Below are positions 35,401 through 45,153 of a stretch of DNA of 64,000 bases, in pieces. The position numbers were made by a program, and so were the translations under genes. Every line of letters begins with the position of its first letter. Positions within the stretch are counted from its first letter, which is position 1. The notes under the pieces were generated by a model. It worked only from the letters and a program-made list of their open reading frames with translations. It did not search any database and was not told the DNA's origin. Source of the DNA: Candidatus Eremiobacterota bacterium (GTDB lineage Bacteria > Vulcanimicrobiota > CADAWZ01 > Ess09-12); the NCBI GenBank assembly GCA_031082125.1, contig JAVHLM010000004.1, positions 62,001-126,000 on the forward strand, read 5' to 3'.

Positions 35401-36138
35401 CCGGGACAGGTAGGGAATCGTCCCGGTGAGCATGAAGTAAATAGTGGCGCCGAGGGCATAGATATCCCATGAAGAGTCGGGATGCCCCTGCATTGCCTGC
35501 TCAGGGGGCATATAACCCAGGGTCCCCAGAGCGCCGGAGCGCTCGCCGCTTACCTGTGCCTGGCCGAAGTCCGCGATGCGCACGTTCTCATTCTCATCTA
35601 TCAGGATGTTGGCCGGTTTCAGATCGCAGTGGATCATACCCTTGTTCTGCATATAGGCGAGAGCCTCGGCGCATTGGCTCATCCAGCGCTCTGCCCTGGA
35701 AACGAAGTCCCCCTTGACATGCTCCCCCTTCTTATAAGATATTCCCTCACAGAATCCTTTGAGAGACGCGGGCAGGAGCTGCATGACCAGAAAAGGGGTA
35801 TCAATTTCTGTTTCTGCATCCAGCAGGGTGAGCACAAAGGGATGCGCGGTGATGCGCCTGAGCCTGTCTATTTCATGGCCCAGATTGAGCCTTTCGGAAG
35901 AGTGGTGCCTGGTAAAGATTTTTACCGCCACCGCCTGGCTGGTGCTCGACTGGGTCGCCTTCCAGACTTCGCCGAAAGTTCCCTGGCCTATCTTTTCTTC
36001 AAGCTCATAGCGCGGAATACGGAATGCGGCTCCCTGAACCGCATCCTTTGATGCCTGCCTGGCCAGCCTTGCAGACTCTTCACTCTGAAGGACAGTCCCT
36101 TCATCGGAGACGCCATCTCCATTTGCACTCTCATTCAA
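32470..36138 (-). CDS. Large Ser/Thr kinase with WD40 repeats
   Basis: The 1222-residue product has a Hanks-type kinase (about 45-310; GQGTFGEVW, VAVKIF, HCDLKPAN near 169, DFG), one membrane segment (about 343-365) with a coiled coil after it, and a C-terminal region of about 800 residues built from WD40-like repeats (many copies of the FSPDGxxV pattern and RxWD endings). In this topology the kinase is inside and the WD40 fan outside, typical of bacterial sensor kinases. It starts at a TTG (36138) with GGGGTGAG upstream. The 204-base gap downstream holds no gene; the sequence 3' of the stop contains weak hairpins only. Confidence 0.85.
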   Translation of the reverse strand: MNESANGDGVSDEGTVLQSEESARLARQASKDAVQGAAFRIPRYELEEKIGQGTFGEVWKATQSSTSQAVAVKIFTRHHSSERLNLGHEIDRLRRITAHPFVLTLLDAETEIDTPFLVMQLLPASLKGFCEGISYKKGEHVKGDFVSRAERWMSQCAEALAYMQNKGMIHCDLKPANILIDENENVRIADFGQAQVSGERSGALGTLGYMPPEQAMQGHPDSSWDIYALGATIYFMLTGTIPYLSRGSLVVLNAFPTIEEKLEKYKNLIFSSPLEPLQKLNPLVDRDLASIVECCLSMDTQKRYGNATQVLRDLQNRKEKRSLSCVKHTPLYLAERFFSRYRLTLSLILLTIVIASLAAVFIFFTTRQADEARQKEDQARREAKVIAVKEKTLREMASNRQASNVYRKGLEQSEKWKIFSAGLPWYAGSLRISPGNRAFGLAVVYSLKDLWEISSFHGVQGEISCMDLNPSGTKAAYGMQDGSVLIIDTLTGKPLLKPLQGTDRQCSADSDSEGVKELLALKMNPDEVIFSSGDIAAVKIYNALRLWDLGSGTPQSPLLVHSGPLTHVEFSSDGSKLLAVNTIAVSLKRKAVHIRRSVDGKLLASLLHPEGDFVNWATFSPDGKRVLTCCSRNARIWDAEKGVELIPPVVHGEGVQVFWGAFDRSGERVLTRAGNSLVVFLEKTGKADLGPLNFESGLTGASFSPDGRSIAVTTIEDRSVRIIDSHSGKEAGAPIVFDQPVQSANFAPDGKSVTVICSDGTVSLFSSDLGRRLTPPLLHSAQVEVSLLLPSETIVSAAKDRTLKTWKRERHLTPPMVIPHKKALQYAVFSPDGTMLLTISTKTGEVRNMGVTCEASPNPPAEARVWDSKSGLPISLTMRHTDAITSAEFSNDGKKVVTSSYDRTAIVWNVRTGKPLCRKMVHDGFVGSASFNSAGTLVVTTCITDYGKFSQRSYARIWDARNGRALSPELACDQRLRTCALFSPDGKKVACGGGTAVFLWDVKDTGGAPAILKHSAEVVGITFSPEGSRILTAGLDGTIRQWDGRTYASIAPSLHHGQRVEKVFFTSDGNHIITCSRKDFKTWDITSGEIIASSEEVDSIRFVDFDPCNSWVMTSVSGKKGSEVRLWDAWTALPMALPMEPHGDIHCVSFSGDGKRFVAASKNEYAALYNIPPEVDLPEKVLSLRSLVSTGVTVDTAGNIQPAGLNKWEESKKQLEEQGGKP

Positions 36139-36235
36139 TGCATCTCACCCCTGAATATGCTCTTTTGCCCTCGCTGCAATGAACAGGAGCCCTTTGCTCC
36201 AAGGATCCTCTATGTCGCCAGTGAAATAACACAAA

Positions 36236-36251
36236 GGTCCTTATAAGGACC
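36236..36251. repeat. Perfect 16-bp palindrome
   Basis: GGTCCTTATAAGGACC is an exact palindrome, 34 bases after the sigma-factor stop codon on the minus strand. A T-rich stretch (TTTGTGTTATTT) follows on that strand. It may be a weak terminator or an operator dyad. Confidence 0.45.
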
Positions 36252-36285
36252 CCTGTGATTGCTTTCAATGTCCGGACTGAGGCCC

Positions 36286-37233
36286 TCAGCGGGCCATTGC
36301 CCTGAGGGGCGCTCTGGGAATCGATTCGCTGAGGCGCCTTAATTTCGCCAGAGTCGTCATCAGGATCTTCCTTGCGCCCTGCTTGGTGATGGAGAGCCTT
36401 CCCGCAATGTCCTGGAACGAGAGAGGCTCATCATCGTCTATGCCGAAGCGCCACTTCACCACGTTTCTCTCCCTCTCGGAGAGGTAGCTGAGGAGCCAGT
36501 GGAGCTCCTGCTTCATATACTTCTTCATGCAGGTCTCTTCCGGCGTCTCCACTTCCTTGGCCGCGATGGCTTCCACGAACACGCAGCTCTCGTCTTCACC
36601 GCAGGGCTCATCGAGGGAGAGGGGCACCTGGGCGATCTGCAGGACTTCTTCCAGCTCATGGAAGAATTTCCGCTTCTTTTCCCTCTCATCTTCCCTTGTC
36701 ACGAGGTCGTCGAGGGTAAGGGTCCCTTCCTTGAGCCTGGTGCGGTCCTGGTGAATTTCATCTTCAAAGCTGTAAAGCTCCTGGGCAATCTCGTGGCTTG
36801 AGGGATCGCGGCCCAGCTTGTGGGAAAGCCTCTCATGGGCGTGATAATAACGCTTTATCTGGTCAAGGATATGGGTGGGTATCCTGATGATCCGGCTCTG
36901 GTTCTTGAGGGCGAGCATTATGGTCTGCTGGATCCAATAGAACGCGTAGGAAGAGAACTGCACTCCCTTGGTGGGATCGAATTTCTGCACCGCTTTCAGG
37001 AGGCCCAGGTTGCCTATCTGGATGAGGTCCGAGAGCTCGATCCCCTGGCCCATGTGCTTGCGGGCAAAAGAATAGACCAGTTTCTGGTTCTCGGTGATGA
37101 GCCTGTCACGCTCAATCTTGTCCTCTTGCTCTTCTTCGGGAAGCTCATGAGGGGGGGGCGTATAGGTCTCGGCGTATCTTCTGCTTCTGTAGGGATCTTG
37201 TTCCTCTACCCTGGCAAGCAAGGTATCGCTCAC
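36286..37233 (-). CDS. RNA polymerase sigma-70 family factor
   Basis: The 315-residue product carries region 2 (ENQKLVYSFARKHM, DLIQIGNLGLLKAV, FSSYAFYWIQQTI), region 3 (HKLGRDPSSHEIAQEL) and region 4 (SERERNVVKWRFGIDDDEPL, helix-turn-helix ITKQGARKIL). It has no region 1.1, and a short acidic N-terminal tail, so it is a group 2/3 alternative factor rather than the main RpoD. An insertion of about 50 residues lies between regions 3 and 4. The start is a GTG at 37233 with GGAGGAG upstream. Two promoter-like elements lie upstream. Confidence 0.9.
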   Translation of the reverse strand: MSDTLLARVEEQDPYRSRRYAETYTPPPHELPEEEQEDKIERDRLITENQKLVYSFARKHMGQGIELSDLIQIGNLGLLKAVQKFDPTKGVQFSSYAFYWIQQTIMLALKNQSRIIRIPTHILDQIKRYYHAHERLSHKLGRDPSSHEIAQELYSFEDEIHQDRTRLKEGTLTLDDLVTREDEREKKRKFFHELEEVLQIAQVPLSLDEPCGEDESCVFVEAIAAKEVETPEETCMKKYMKQELHWLLSYLSERERNVVKWRFGIDDDEPLSFQDIAGRLSITKQGARKILMTTLAKLRRLSESIPRAPLRAMAR

Positions 37234-37289
37234 TTGAGGTTCTCCTCCCTGGCTGTTTTTTCTGCTTCTTTTCAGGGCGTCCTTTTCAC

Positions 37290-37318
37290 GTTATACTCTC
37301 AAGGAGAAAAAAAGTAAA
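37290..37318 (-). promoter_or_regulatory. Possible second promoter of the sigma factor gene
   Basis: On the minus strand, TTTACT (37318-37313) and TATAAC (37295-37290) are separated by 17 bases. It is weaker than the upstream promoter at 37342-37370. Confidence 0.4.
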
Positions 37319-37341
37319 CCCTATGAAATTATTTCTTCTTT

Positions 37342-37370
37342 ATTATACCATGATCACCAGGCATACTCAA
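37342..37370 (-). promoter_or_regulatory. Sigma-70-type promoter of the sigma factor gene
   Basis: On the minus strand, TTGAGT (37370-37365) and a perfect TATAAT (37347-37342) are separated by 17 bases. The leader would be about 100 nt. Confidence 0.65.
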
Positions 37371-37385
37371 GGAGGGGGAAGTCTG

Positions 37386-37420
37386 AAAAAACGAAGGGCG
37401 GCATTGCTGCCGCCCTTCGT
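37386..37420 (-). terminator. Strong rho-independent terminator of the clostripain-like gene
   Basis: A perfect 13-bp GC-rich stem (37391-37403 / 37408-37420, arms ACGAAGGGCGGCA / TGCCGCCCTTCGT) with a 4-base loop is followed on the minus strand by TTTTT (37390-37386). It lies 19 bases past the stop codon of the minus-strand gene. Confidence 0.92.
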
Positions 37421-37439
37421 GGCTATTTACCGGGTAATT

Positions 37440-38738
37440 CTAGTATTCGTCAAAGCCGAACTCATAACCGCCTGAAGGAGGTGCGGAGGGCGCTGAAGGC
37501 TCAGCGGGCACCTCGGTCTTCGAGATCTTGCCCATTGCCTCGTCCCAGCTGGTGTCCTTGGCAAACTGGAGATCCTGGTATTTGCCGCTCAGGCCGCCCC
37601 AGGAGGGGAGCTCTATCTGGAGGCCATGGGCGCCGGGGTAAGCATTGGAGTGCTGGTTGGCCAGTATGGCCTTGTCAAGGCTCGCCATGACATCCTTCGC
37701 CGCTGTTTTGAGGCTCTCGTCCTTGAGGTTCTGGGAGCCTGCCACCTTCTGGCAGAAATCATAGACATCCTTGAACTCGCCAAAGGACTGCGTTCTGCCC
37801 GCAAGGCTCTTGAGCTCGCCCGCGGAGCCCTCTGAGGCAATGATGGCCTTTGCAAAGCCGTCAACTTTCGCTGCCACGTCGCCCATCTTGCTCATGTCGA
37901 TGGTGGACATGGTGGGGAGGTCGCCCTGGACCTGCTCGGCATCGGCCACGATCTTGGTGGCAAACTCCTTGGGATCGACATTAATTTTGTGCCTCAAGGC
38001 TTCCTGCAATGACGAGAGGACCTTGTCGTTGAGCACGTTGTTGTAAGGCCAGCCGAGTCCGCCTTCAGTCTCTTCCGAAGCCACCATGTAATTGGTCACA
38101 TCCTTGAGCTCATAGGCCACCTCGGTGTTTGCCATCAGGCAGCAGTCAAAGCCCAGCACGTCAATCTTCTTGCCTGTAATGGCCTCTGCATCGGCGAAAG
38201 CTTTCTTCAGGTCAGCCGGGCTCATCATGCCATAGCCGCCATCCCTGTCGTCGGATATGGCTCCCGCCGTGCCGCCGCCATGATCGCCTATGCTCACTCC
38301 CACGAAATCGGAGGGGAAGTTTTTCTGGCCCCACACAAGGAAATCGGTGAGGGTCTTGGGATCGGACATGTCCACCTTGGAACCCATATCCTGGAGCACC
38401 GGCGACGTCATTTTGCCGTTCACTCCCGCGGGATCCTTCTGCAGGTGATAGCGCTTGCAGGTGCCGCTTGACATATCAAGCTGTGAAACGAGGTGGGTGT
38501 TGGCATCGGAGCCTATCGACTCCGCCTCGTCAGCGTCCCTCATGATATATTGCGACAGGTTGTTGTCTCCTGCTCCGTAGTGGAGGAATGTCCACTTCTT
38601 CTTGACCACCTGGTCCTGGCCCGTGCCGAGGGATACCTGGTCGCCTGCCGGCTGAGGGGCTGTCTCATTCTGTGCCGGTTTGCCGGGCTTCTCGAATTGT
38701 ATGTGCTCTAGCGCTCCGCCTGTTGGTCTGATGTCCAT
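37440..38738 (-). CDS. Clostripain-like (C11) cysteine peptidase, no signal peptide
   Basis: The 432-residue product is a caspase-fold C11 peptidase. The catalytic pair is His in SIGDHGGGT and Cys in GFDCCLMANTEVAYEL, with the spacing and strand context of clostripain. The N-terminus (about 45 residues, Pro/Gln/Gly-rich) is disordered and there is no signal peptide or membrane segment, so the enzyme appears cytosolic or leaves by another route. The C-terminal tail is Pro/Ala/Ser-rich. The ATG at 38738 has AGGAAGG about 9 bases upstream; a TTG at 38744 is an alternative. Clan CD peptidases cleave after Arg/Lys; substrate unknown. Confidence 0.82.
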   Translation of the reverse strand: MDIRPTGGALEHIQFEKPGKPAQNETAPQPAGDQVSLGTGQDQVVKKKWTFLHYGAGDNNLSQYIMRDADEAESIGSDANTHLVSQLDMSSGTCKRYHLQKDPAGVNGKMTSPVLQDMGSKVDMSDPKTLTDFLVWGQKNFPSDFVGVSIGDHGGGTAGAISDDRDGGYGMMSPADLKKAFADAEAITGKKIDVLGFDCCLMANTEVAYELKDVTNYMVASEETEGGLGWPYNNVLNDKVLSSLQEALRHKINVDPKEFATKIVADAEQVQGDLPTMSTIDMSKMGDVAAKVDGFAKAIIASEGSAGELKSLAGRTQSFGEFKDVYDFCQKVAGSQNLKDESLKTAAKDVMASLDKAILANQHSNAYPGAHGLQIELPSWGGLSGKYQDLQFAKDTSWDEAMGKISKTEVPAEPSAPSAPPSGGYEFGFDEY

Positions 38739-38949
38739 ATTCAAGAACCTTCCTTTCCTCTATTTTGCTCTTTATTTATCATACACTAAATGAGTGGGGA
38801 AATCTATAGGTCGGGCCGGCGCAAGTGTTAATTTTTTGTTAACAGCTGTTCATCCCTCAGGAGGGGAATTCATCTCAAAATGAAAGGGGAAAGATGATGC
38901 TTCTCTAATATTATATAAAACGAGGAATCTGGTTCGGGGAGTGATTGCG

Positions 38950-39615
38950 ATGAAGACAGTTCAGGATACGGCGAAGCTCTTGAAGGCCATTCCCATTTTT
39001 GCAGAGGTTGATGAGGAGGTCCTCAAGGACCTCTGCAGGGATTCCATAAGGCGCGGCTTCAAGAAGAACAGCACCATCTGGCAGAAGGGTGATGAGAACG
39101 CGGGCCTCTATCTGCTGCTCTCTGGGATGGTGAAAGTCGTTGAATATACCAAGGACGGCAAGGAGTTCATCCTGAACATCATGGTGCCTTCAGATTCGAT
39201 GGGCGAGATGTCCCTCATCGACAAGAAGCCCCACTCGGCAGACCTTGTCTCCATGGAGGAATGCGAGTTCCTCATCATACCCCCCGCAGCTTTCCACAGC
39301 GTGACCAGGAGGCACCCGGAGCTCATCCAGGCTTTCATTCACAACGTGTCGGAGCGCCTGAGAGCCCTTTCAGAGAGGGCGAGCGTCCTCAAATATACCG
39401 ATGTGTACGGGAGGGTCTGCAAGCTCCTGTCTCATCTGCTTCTGCGGTATAAGCTCCCCGATCGGTGTGTCACCCTTACCCATGAGGAGATCGGCAACCT
39501 CATAGGCGCCACCCGGGCCAATGTCACAAGGGCCCTTAACGAGATGCAGAACAAAGGGCTCATCCGTGTAGAGCGGAACAGGATATTCATACTTGATGCT
39601 TTTGTCTGCGAGTGA
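38950..39615 (+). CDS. Crp/Fnr family transcription regulator
   Basis: The 221-residue product has an N-terminal cyclic-nucleotide-binding beta-roll (about 15-130; GEMSLIDKKPHSADLV) and a C-terminal winged helix (about 165-220; THEEIGNLIGATRANVTRALNEM). The conserved Arg of the cAMP-binding pocket (PRSA) is His here, and there are no FNR-type N-terminal cysteines, so the effector is not cAMP or an iron-sulfur cluster by the usual rules. The ATG at 38950 has GGGGAG 8 bases upstream. It is divergent from the C11 peptidase gene. Confidence 0.88.
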   Translation: MKTVQDTAKLLKAIPIFAEVDEEVLKDLCRDSIRRGFKKNSTIWQKGDENAGLYLLLSGMVKVVEYTKDGKEFILNIMVPSDSMGEMSLIDKKPHSADLVSMEECEFLIIPPAAFHSVTRRHPELIQAFIHNVSERLRALSERASVLKYTDVYGRVCKLLSHLLLRYKLPDRCVTLTHEEIGNLIGATRANVTRALNEMQNKGLIRVERNRIFILDAFVCE

Positions 39616-39636
39616 AACGGGGAGGGGAGAAGCCTT

Positions 39637-40257
39637 ATGACCAGATTTGTGACATGCCCCCGGTGCGGTGCGATGAACAGGGATATCGATGAGAAATGCT
39701 ATCAATGCGAGGCTCCGCTTGCACAGGGAGCGGCGCCTTCCGGCGAGGCTCCTGCATCTCTGGGAGTGCCCATACCTCCCAAGTCTGACACAAAGATACC
39801 GCGCTACGAGTATGAAGAGTCCCCTGTTCCCAAGAAGGATACCAGTTCGACCTGGTTCCAGGGCATCAGGAGCGGCGCCATCGCAGGAGCGGTGATCGGG
39901 GTGCTCAGCGGTCTTTTCTTTACTTTTTATGGTGGGACCTATACCGCATCCTTCATATCGAGTCTTGCCGGTGCCGGTATGGCAGGCGCTGCCATCTTCG
40001 TCGCTGTTTTCCTTGGCTGTGTCATCTACGGCGCCCTGCTGGGCATGCTTGTGGGAGTCCTTAACGTGCTGTGCATCCAGATAGAGTGCATGAAATTCGG
40101 CTCAATCACTGGCGGCATTGCCACGATATTGCTATGGCTCACCGGAGGGGGCGAACTTGTGCTGGTTTTGGGGGGGGCTTTCCTGGGGGGCCTTATCGGC
40201 TCGCTGACATCTTTTGTGGAGCGCAGTATCTTCAGGCAGCATCAGGAAGGACTCTGA
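39637..40257 (+). CDS. Zinc-ribbon membrane protein, function unknown
   Basis: The 206-residue product begins with a zinc ribbon (CPRCG and CYQCE, residues 8-28), a Pro-rich linker, and four hydrophobic, Gly/Ala-rich segments (about 78-98, 105-130, 135-160 and 165-192). The segments contain GxxxG/A-type packing motifs. It lies 21 bases after the Crp/Fnr gene on the same strand and has a GGGGAGGGGAG ribosome site. The ribbon-plus-membrane layout is common in this window. Confidence 0.7.
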   Translation: MTRFVTCPRCGAMNRDIDEKCYQCEAPLAQGAAPSGEAPASLGVPIPPKSDTKIPRYEYEESPVPKKDTSSTWFQGIRSGAIAGAVIGVLSGLFFTFYGGTYTASFISSLAGAGMAGAAIFVAVFLGCVIYGALLGMLVGVLNVLCIQIECMKFGSITGGIATILLWLTGGGELVLVLGGAFLGGLIGSLTSFVERSIFRQHQEGL

Positions 40258-40260
40258 GGC

Positions 40261-40602
40261 TCAGGCAACCTGGGGATTCGCGAAGAGCTGGAGCATCATG
40301 GCATAGTCATAAATGCCATCTACTCTCCTTGACCGCGTAACTCCGTCATACCCGTCTCCGGTATTGGAAACCATTTCGATCTTTGTTTTTTTCTCAGGGG
40401 AATCCATGTTCATGAAGGAGCCGGCGCTCCCTCCGTCATCGCCGCGCTGCCCGATTGAGCCGGCGCTGGGGGCATTGCCGCGGACCAGCTCTCTTGAAGG
40501 CTTCAGCGACACGTTCGAAAGGGAAGAGGCACTGTCATTCTTCCGATCGGTGATCTTCTGAACGGACTCCATCAGTTCTGAAAGCCTGTCCTTCGCTGCC
40601 AT
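40261..40602 (-). CDS. Small hydrophilic protein, function unknown
   Basis: The 113-residue product is charged and Ser/Asn/Gly-rich, with no signal, membrane segment or recognised domain. An amphipathic N-terminal helix (RLSELMESVQKITDR) and a C-terminal helix (YDYAMMLQLFAN) flank a disordered middle. GGAAGG precedes the ATG by 5-6 bases. Its 3' end is 4 bases from the convergent zinc-ribbon gene. Coding is supported by the ribosome site and codon pattern but not by a family. Confidence 0.55.
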   Translation of the reverse strand: MAAKDRLSELMESVQKITDRKNDSASSLSNVSLKPSRELVRGNAPSAGSIGQRGDDGGSAGSFMNMDSPEKKTKIEMVSNTGDGYDGVTRSRRVDGIYDYAMMLQLFANPQVA

Positions 40603-40818
40603 ATGCCCTTCCTTTCACTCTCTTCTATTCTCATGATACCGCCGGAAGATAGATAAATGATTTCCCTGATGTTAACAGGATGTAAACTAAAGATGAACAG
40701 AAAGTAACATTTATGAACAACTTCTGAACTTTGTTACTAAGTTGTTGCCTTTATTGAATTTGATTCAATTATAGCGGAATTTTCTGTAACAGTTGTTAAA
40801 AATTATCTGAAGCCGGTG
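40603..40818. other. AT-rich intergenic region with inverted repeats
   Basis: This stretch is markedly richer in A+T than its GC-rich surroundings. It contains an 8-bp inverted repeat (AACAACTT 40716-40723 / AAGTTGTT 40739-40746), nested within AGTAAC ... GTTACT, and a TATAAT on the minus strand near 40774-40769. It is the shared upstream side of the small hydrophilic gene and downstream side of a minus-strand gene. No confident promoter pair could be set. Confidence 0.4.
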
Positions 40819-41157
40819 CTACATCCATATCTGCTTGGCCTTCACGTGGAGCCCCATGGTGTAGCCGCCTTTTACCCTTATTATCATATCCTTGCGGAAA
40901 TATTTCCAGGCCGCGTCAAAGCTCACTTCCCTGTGGTCGATCGAAAACTTCGTGTTTCCATCAATGTCGATATATTGTATGTCCTTGTTGCCGCCTTCAT
41001 GGACTCTCACCTGGAGGCGGTTGTTTTGCCTCTCCACTTTCACAATCTTTACGCGCAGGTTCACCATGATGAGCTGAGCCCTGCAGGGCAGGCTTTTCAA
41101 GGCCATCAACCCCGTAAGGGCGATGGTGATCAGGAGCAGGATGGCAAGTTTTTTCAT
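40819..41157 (-). CDS. Small secreted protein, function unknown
   Basis: The 112-residue product has a Sec signal (MKKLAILLLITIALTG, cleavage near CRAQ, residue 28) and a small mature domain of beta-strands and one amphipathic helix (RLQVRVHEGGNKDIQYIDI, FSIDHREVSFDAAWKYF). The ATG at 41157 has GGAGG 5-6 bases upstream. It lies 38 bases downstream of the FGE-kinase gene and could share its transcript. No family is recognised. Confidence 0.65.
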   Translation of the reverse strand: MKKLAILLLITIALTGLMALKSLPCRAQLIMVNLRVKIVKVERQNNRLQVRVHEGGNKDIQYIDIDGNTKFSIDHREVSFDAAWKYFRKDMIIRVKGGYTMGLHVKAKQIWM

Positions 41158-41195
41158 AGTGTCCTCCTTTGCTTTGTGGGGACACGGAATGTCCC

Positions 41196-43043
41196 CTATA
41201 ATACCGAGATGGCGCAGCGAAAGCCCGTATATATATTGGAGAAGCTCGGGAGAATCCTCTCCCGCGACGTGCAGCGGCACTCCCTCTTGGCACTTTTCCA
41301 GCTCCCCCCCCTTATGGCGATTATCTCGGCTTTTTGCGGCGAAGGCCCCTTGTACGGGTAGCCGGAGATATTATCAAGCGTCAGCTCCCACACATTGCCC
41401 AGCATGTCGTGGCAGCCGAAAGGAGAGACACCACGGAGATATGAACCCACAGCTGTGGTTCCCCTGGCTCCCGAAAGGGTACAATTGAGCCTGTTGTAAC
41501 GCCACTCGTCTCCCCATGGATATTTTCTGCCGTCAACACCCCTTGCCGCCTTTTCCCATTCGGCCTCTGTGGGGAGCCTCTTCCCTGCCCAGGCGGCATA
41601 GGCGCAGGCATCATGCCATGAGACGTTCACCACCGGGTGATTGGAGAGGCGCTCACTCATGATATCCCTGTTCTTGAAGGGGTAACGGGTCTCCTCCAGG
41701 AATAGAAGAAACTGCTTCACCGTGACGGGAAACTTGTCAATATAGTAGGTCCCCACGGTGACCGAATGGCTCGGCCTTTCATAGAAATAAGACTCATCGT
41801 CAAGAGCCGCTCCCATCATGAAGGCTCCCCCGGGTATGAGGACCATCCGGGACTGATCACGGCCGAGGGTGCATTCCACTGATTTCTGCTGAGTCTTGGG
41901 GCCCGTGGTGAAAATATGCCTCGACGACCCTTCAGAGATTGCGGGAGGAGCTTCGTCAATTTCAATCTTTTTTCGCGCCTCGTTGTCAGACATGGTGCTT
42001 TTCAGCTCAATTCTCGGGGAGGCTCCCTGAGAGGGGGGGGGCTCTGAGGAAAGAGCGGACGCAGGCTGAGGTGGGGAAGAGGGCGGGGAAGGGGCGCCTG
42101 GGAACATGCTCGTGGCGGAGCTGATAATCTGGAGGGCGATGGACTGGGCTCCGCCCTGGCCGCCGATGGTGAGGTAATCCTTCAGCTCCCTGGCGCTCCC
42201 GAATCTCTCGTCCATATTCAGGGCAATGAGCCTGTTCACCATGGTGACGGCCTTGTCGGAGATATCGGGCTTTTTCTTCCTCATCGGGGTGAAGTTATAA
42301 GGAACTTCCTTGGAGGGATCGATTCCTGTAAGGAGCTGGTAAAGGGTGACGCCCAGGGAGAAAAGATCAGACCGGGGCTCCGGGTGCCCCTTGTAGTGCT
42401 CAGGGGCGATAAATCCCAGTGTGCCTATTCTCGTGCCCGTTCCCACTGGGGAAAAGAGCTTGGCAATACCAAAGTCAATCAGCATGAGCTTCCCGTCGGT
42501 TTTGAAGATTATGTTTGAAGGCTTGATATCGCGGTGGATCACGGGAGGATTCTGGATGTGGAGGTGCTCGAGTATGTCGGCTATCTCGCAACCCCATTTC
42601 ATGACGGTGCTCTCAGGGAAGAGTCCTCCGGGCTGCTCACCGAGGAGATCCTCCAGGTTCTTTCCCTCGATGTATTCTAGCACCAGGTAATATCTGCCCG
42701 AGTGGATGAAGTAGTCCCAGACCACGGGGATGCCGGGGTGGCGGAGGCTCGAAAGTATCTGCATCTCCCTCTCAAACCACTCGGAGAATTTCTCCTGCAT
42801 CTCCTCGTTGTCGTAAGGCTCGATCATCTCCTTCACTGCGCAGATCCTTTTTCCCAGCCTCTGGTCCTCGGCCTTGTAGACATTCGCCATGCCTCCCTTC
42901 TTGATATGGGAGACGATCCTGTAACGCCGGTCCAGGACGGTGTTGACGGCCTGGCAGAGTGAATCAAGCACGCCTCCGCAGTTGTGGCAGAAGTTTGCCG
43001 CGGTCCTGTTGGTTTTCTGGCAGAAGGGACAGAGCTTGCTCAT
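41196..43043 (-). CDS. Ser/Thr protein kinase with zinc ribbon and C-terminal FGE-sulfatase domain
   Basis: The 615-residue product has the same architecture as the kinase at 16988-19033: an N-terminal zinc ribbon (CPFCQ, CHNCG), a Hanks-type kinase (GGMANVY, CAVKEM, HRDIKPSN near 168, DFG), a Pro/Ser-rich linker (about 308-350) and an FGE-sulfatase domain from about 398 (PTEAEWEKAARG, MLGNVWEL, RGGSW). The second FGE active-site cysteine is kept (ECRC) but the first is not, so enzyme activity is doubtful. No membrane segment. The ATG at 43043 has only AGGCG before it, so the start is less certain. Confidence 0.88.
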   Translation of the reverse strand: MSKLCPFCQKTNRTAANFCHNCGGVLDSLCQAVNTVLDRRYRIVSHIKKGGMANVYKAEDQRLGKRICAVKEMIEPYDNEEMQEKFSEWFEREMQILSSLRHPGIPVVWDYFIHSGRYYLVLEYIEGKNLEDLLGEQPGGLFPESTVMKWGCEIADILEHLHIQNPPVIHRDIKPSNIIFKTDGKLMLIDFGIAKLFSPVGTGTRIGTLGFIAPEHYKGHPEPRSDLFSLGVTLYQLLTGIDPSKEVPYNFTPMRKKKPDISDKAVTMVNRLIALNMDERFGSARELKDYLTIGGQGGAQSIALQIISSATSMFPGAPSPPSSPPQPASALSSEPPPSQGASPRIELKSTMSDNEARKKIEIDEAPPAISEGSSRHIFTTGPKTQQKSVECTLGRDQSRMVLIPGGAFMMGAALDDESYFYERPSHSVTVGTYYIDKFPVTVKQFLLFLEETRYPFKNRDIMSERLSNHPVVNVSWHDACAYAAWAGKRLPTEAEWEKAARGVDGRKYPWGDEWRYNRLNCTLSGARGTTAVGSYLRGVSPFGCHDMLGNVWELTLDNISGYPYKGPSPQKAEIIAIRGGSWKSAKRECRCTSRERILPSFSNIYTGFRCAISVL

Positions 43044-43104
43044 GGTGTGGCGCCTGTGGAATCTTCTTTCTGCAGCAAAGCCGAACTTCCCTTTGGCGGG
43101 AATT

Positions 43105-43133
43105 AAAAAAGGAGGGGGACTGGCCCCCTCCTT
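43105..43133 (-). terminator. Rho-independent terminator of groEL
   Basis: A 10-bp stem (AAGGAGGGGG / CCCCCTCCTT, 43109-43133) with a 5-base loop is followed on the minus strand by TTTTTT (43110-43105). It lies just past the groEL stop codon. Confidence 0.9.
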
Positions 43134-43143
43134 AAAGAGGATC

Positions 43144-45134
<1,991 letters not shown>

Positions 45135-45153
45135 AAAGCATCCTCCTCTCTTT

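Noticed and set aside
38826-38844. Fnr/Crp-type operator (TGTTAA-N7-TTAACA) before the Crp/Fnr gene
   Set aside because: It resembles neither the Crp nor the FNR consensus closely; without the regulator's specificity it is only a chance-level inverted repeat.
16988-43043. Diversity-generating retroelement using the FGE domains as targets
   Set aside because: FGE/C-type-lectin folds are common retroelement targets, but no reverse transcriptase, template repeat or adenine-biased variation was seen in the window.
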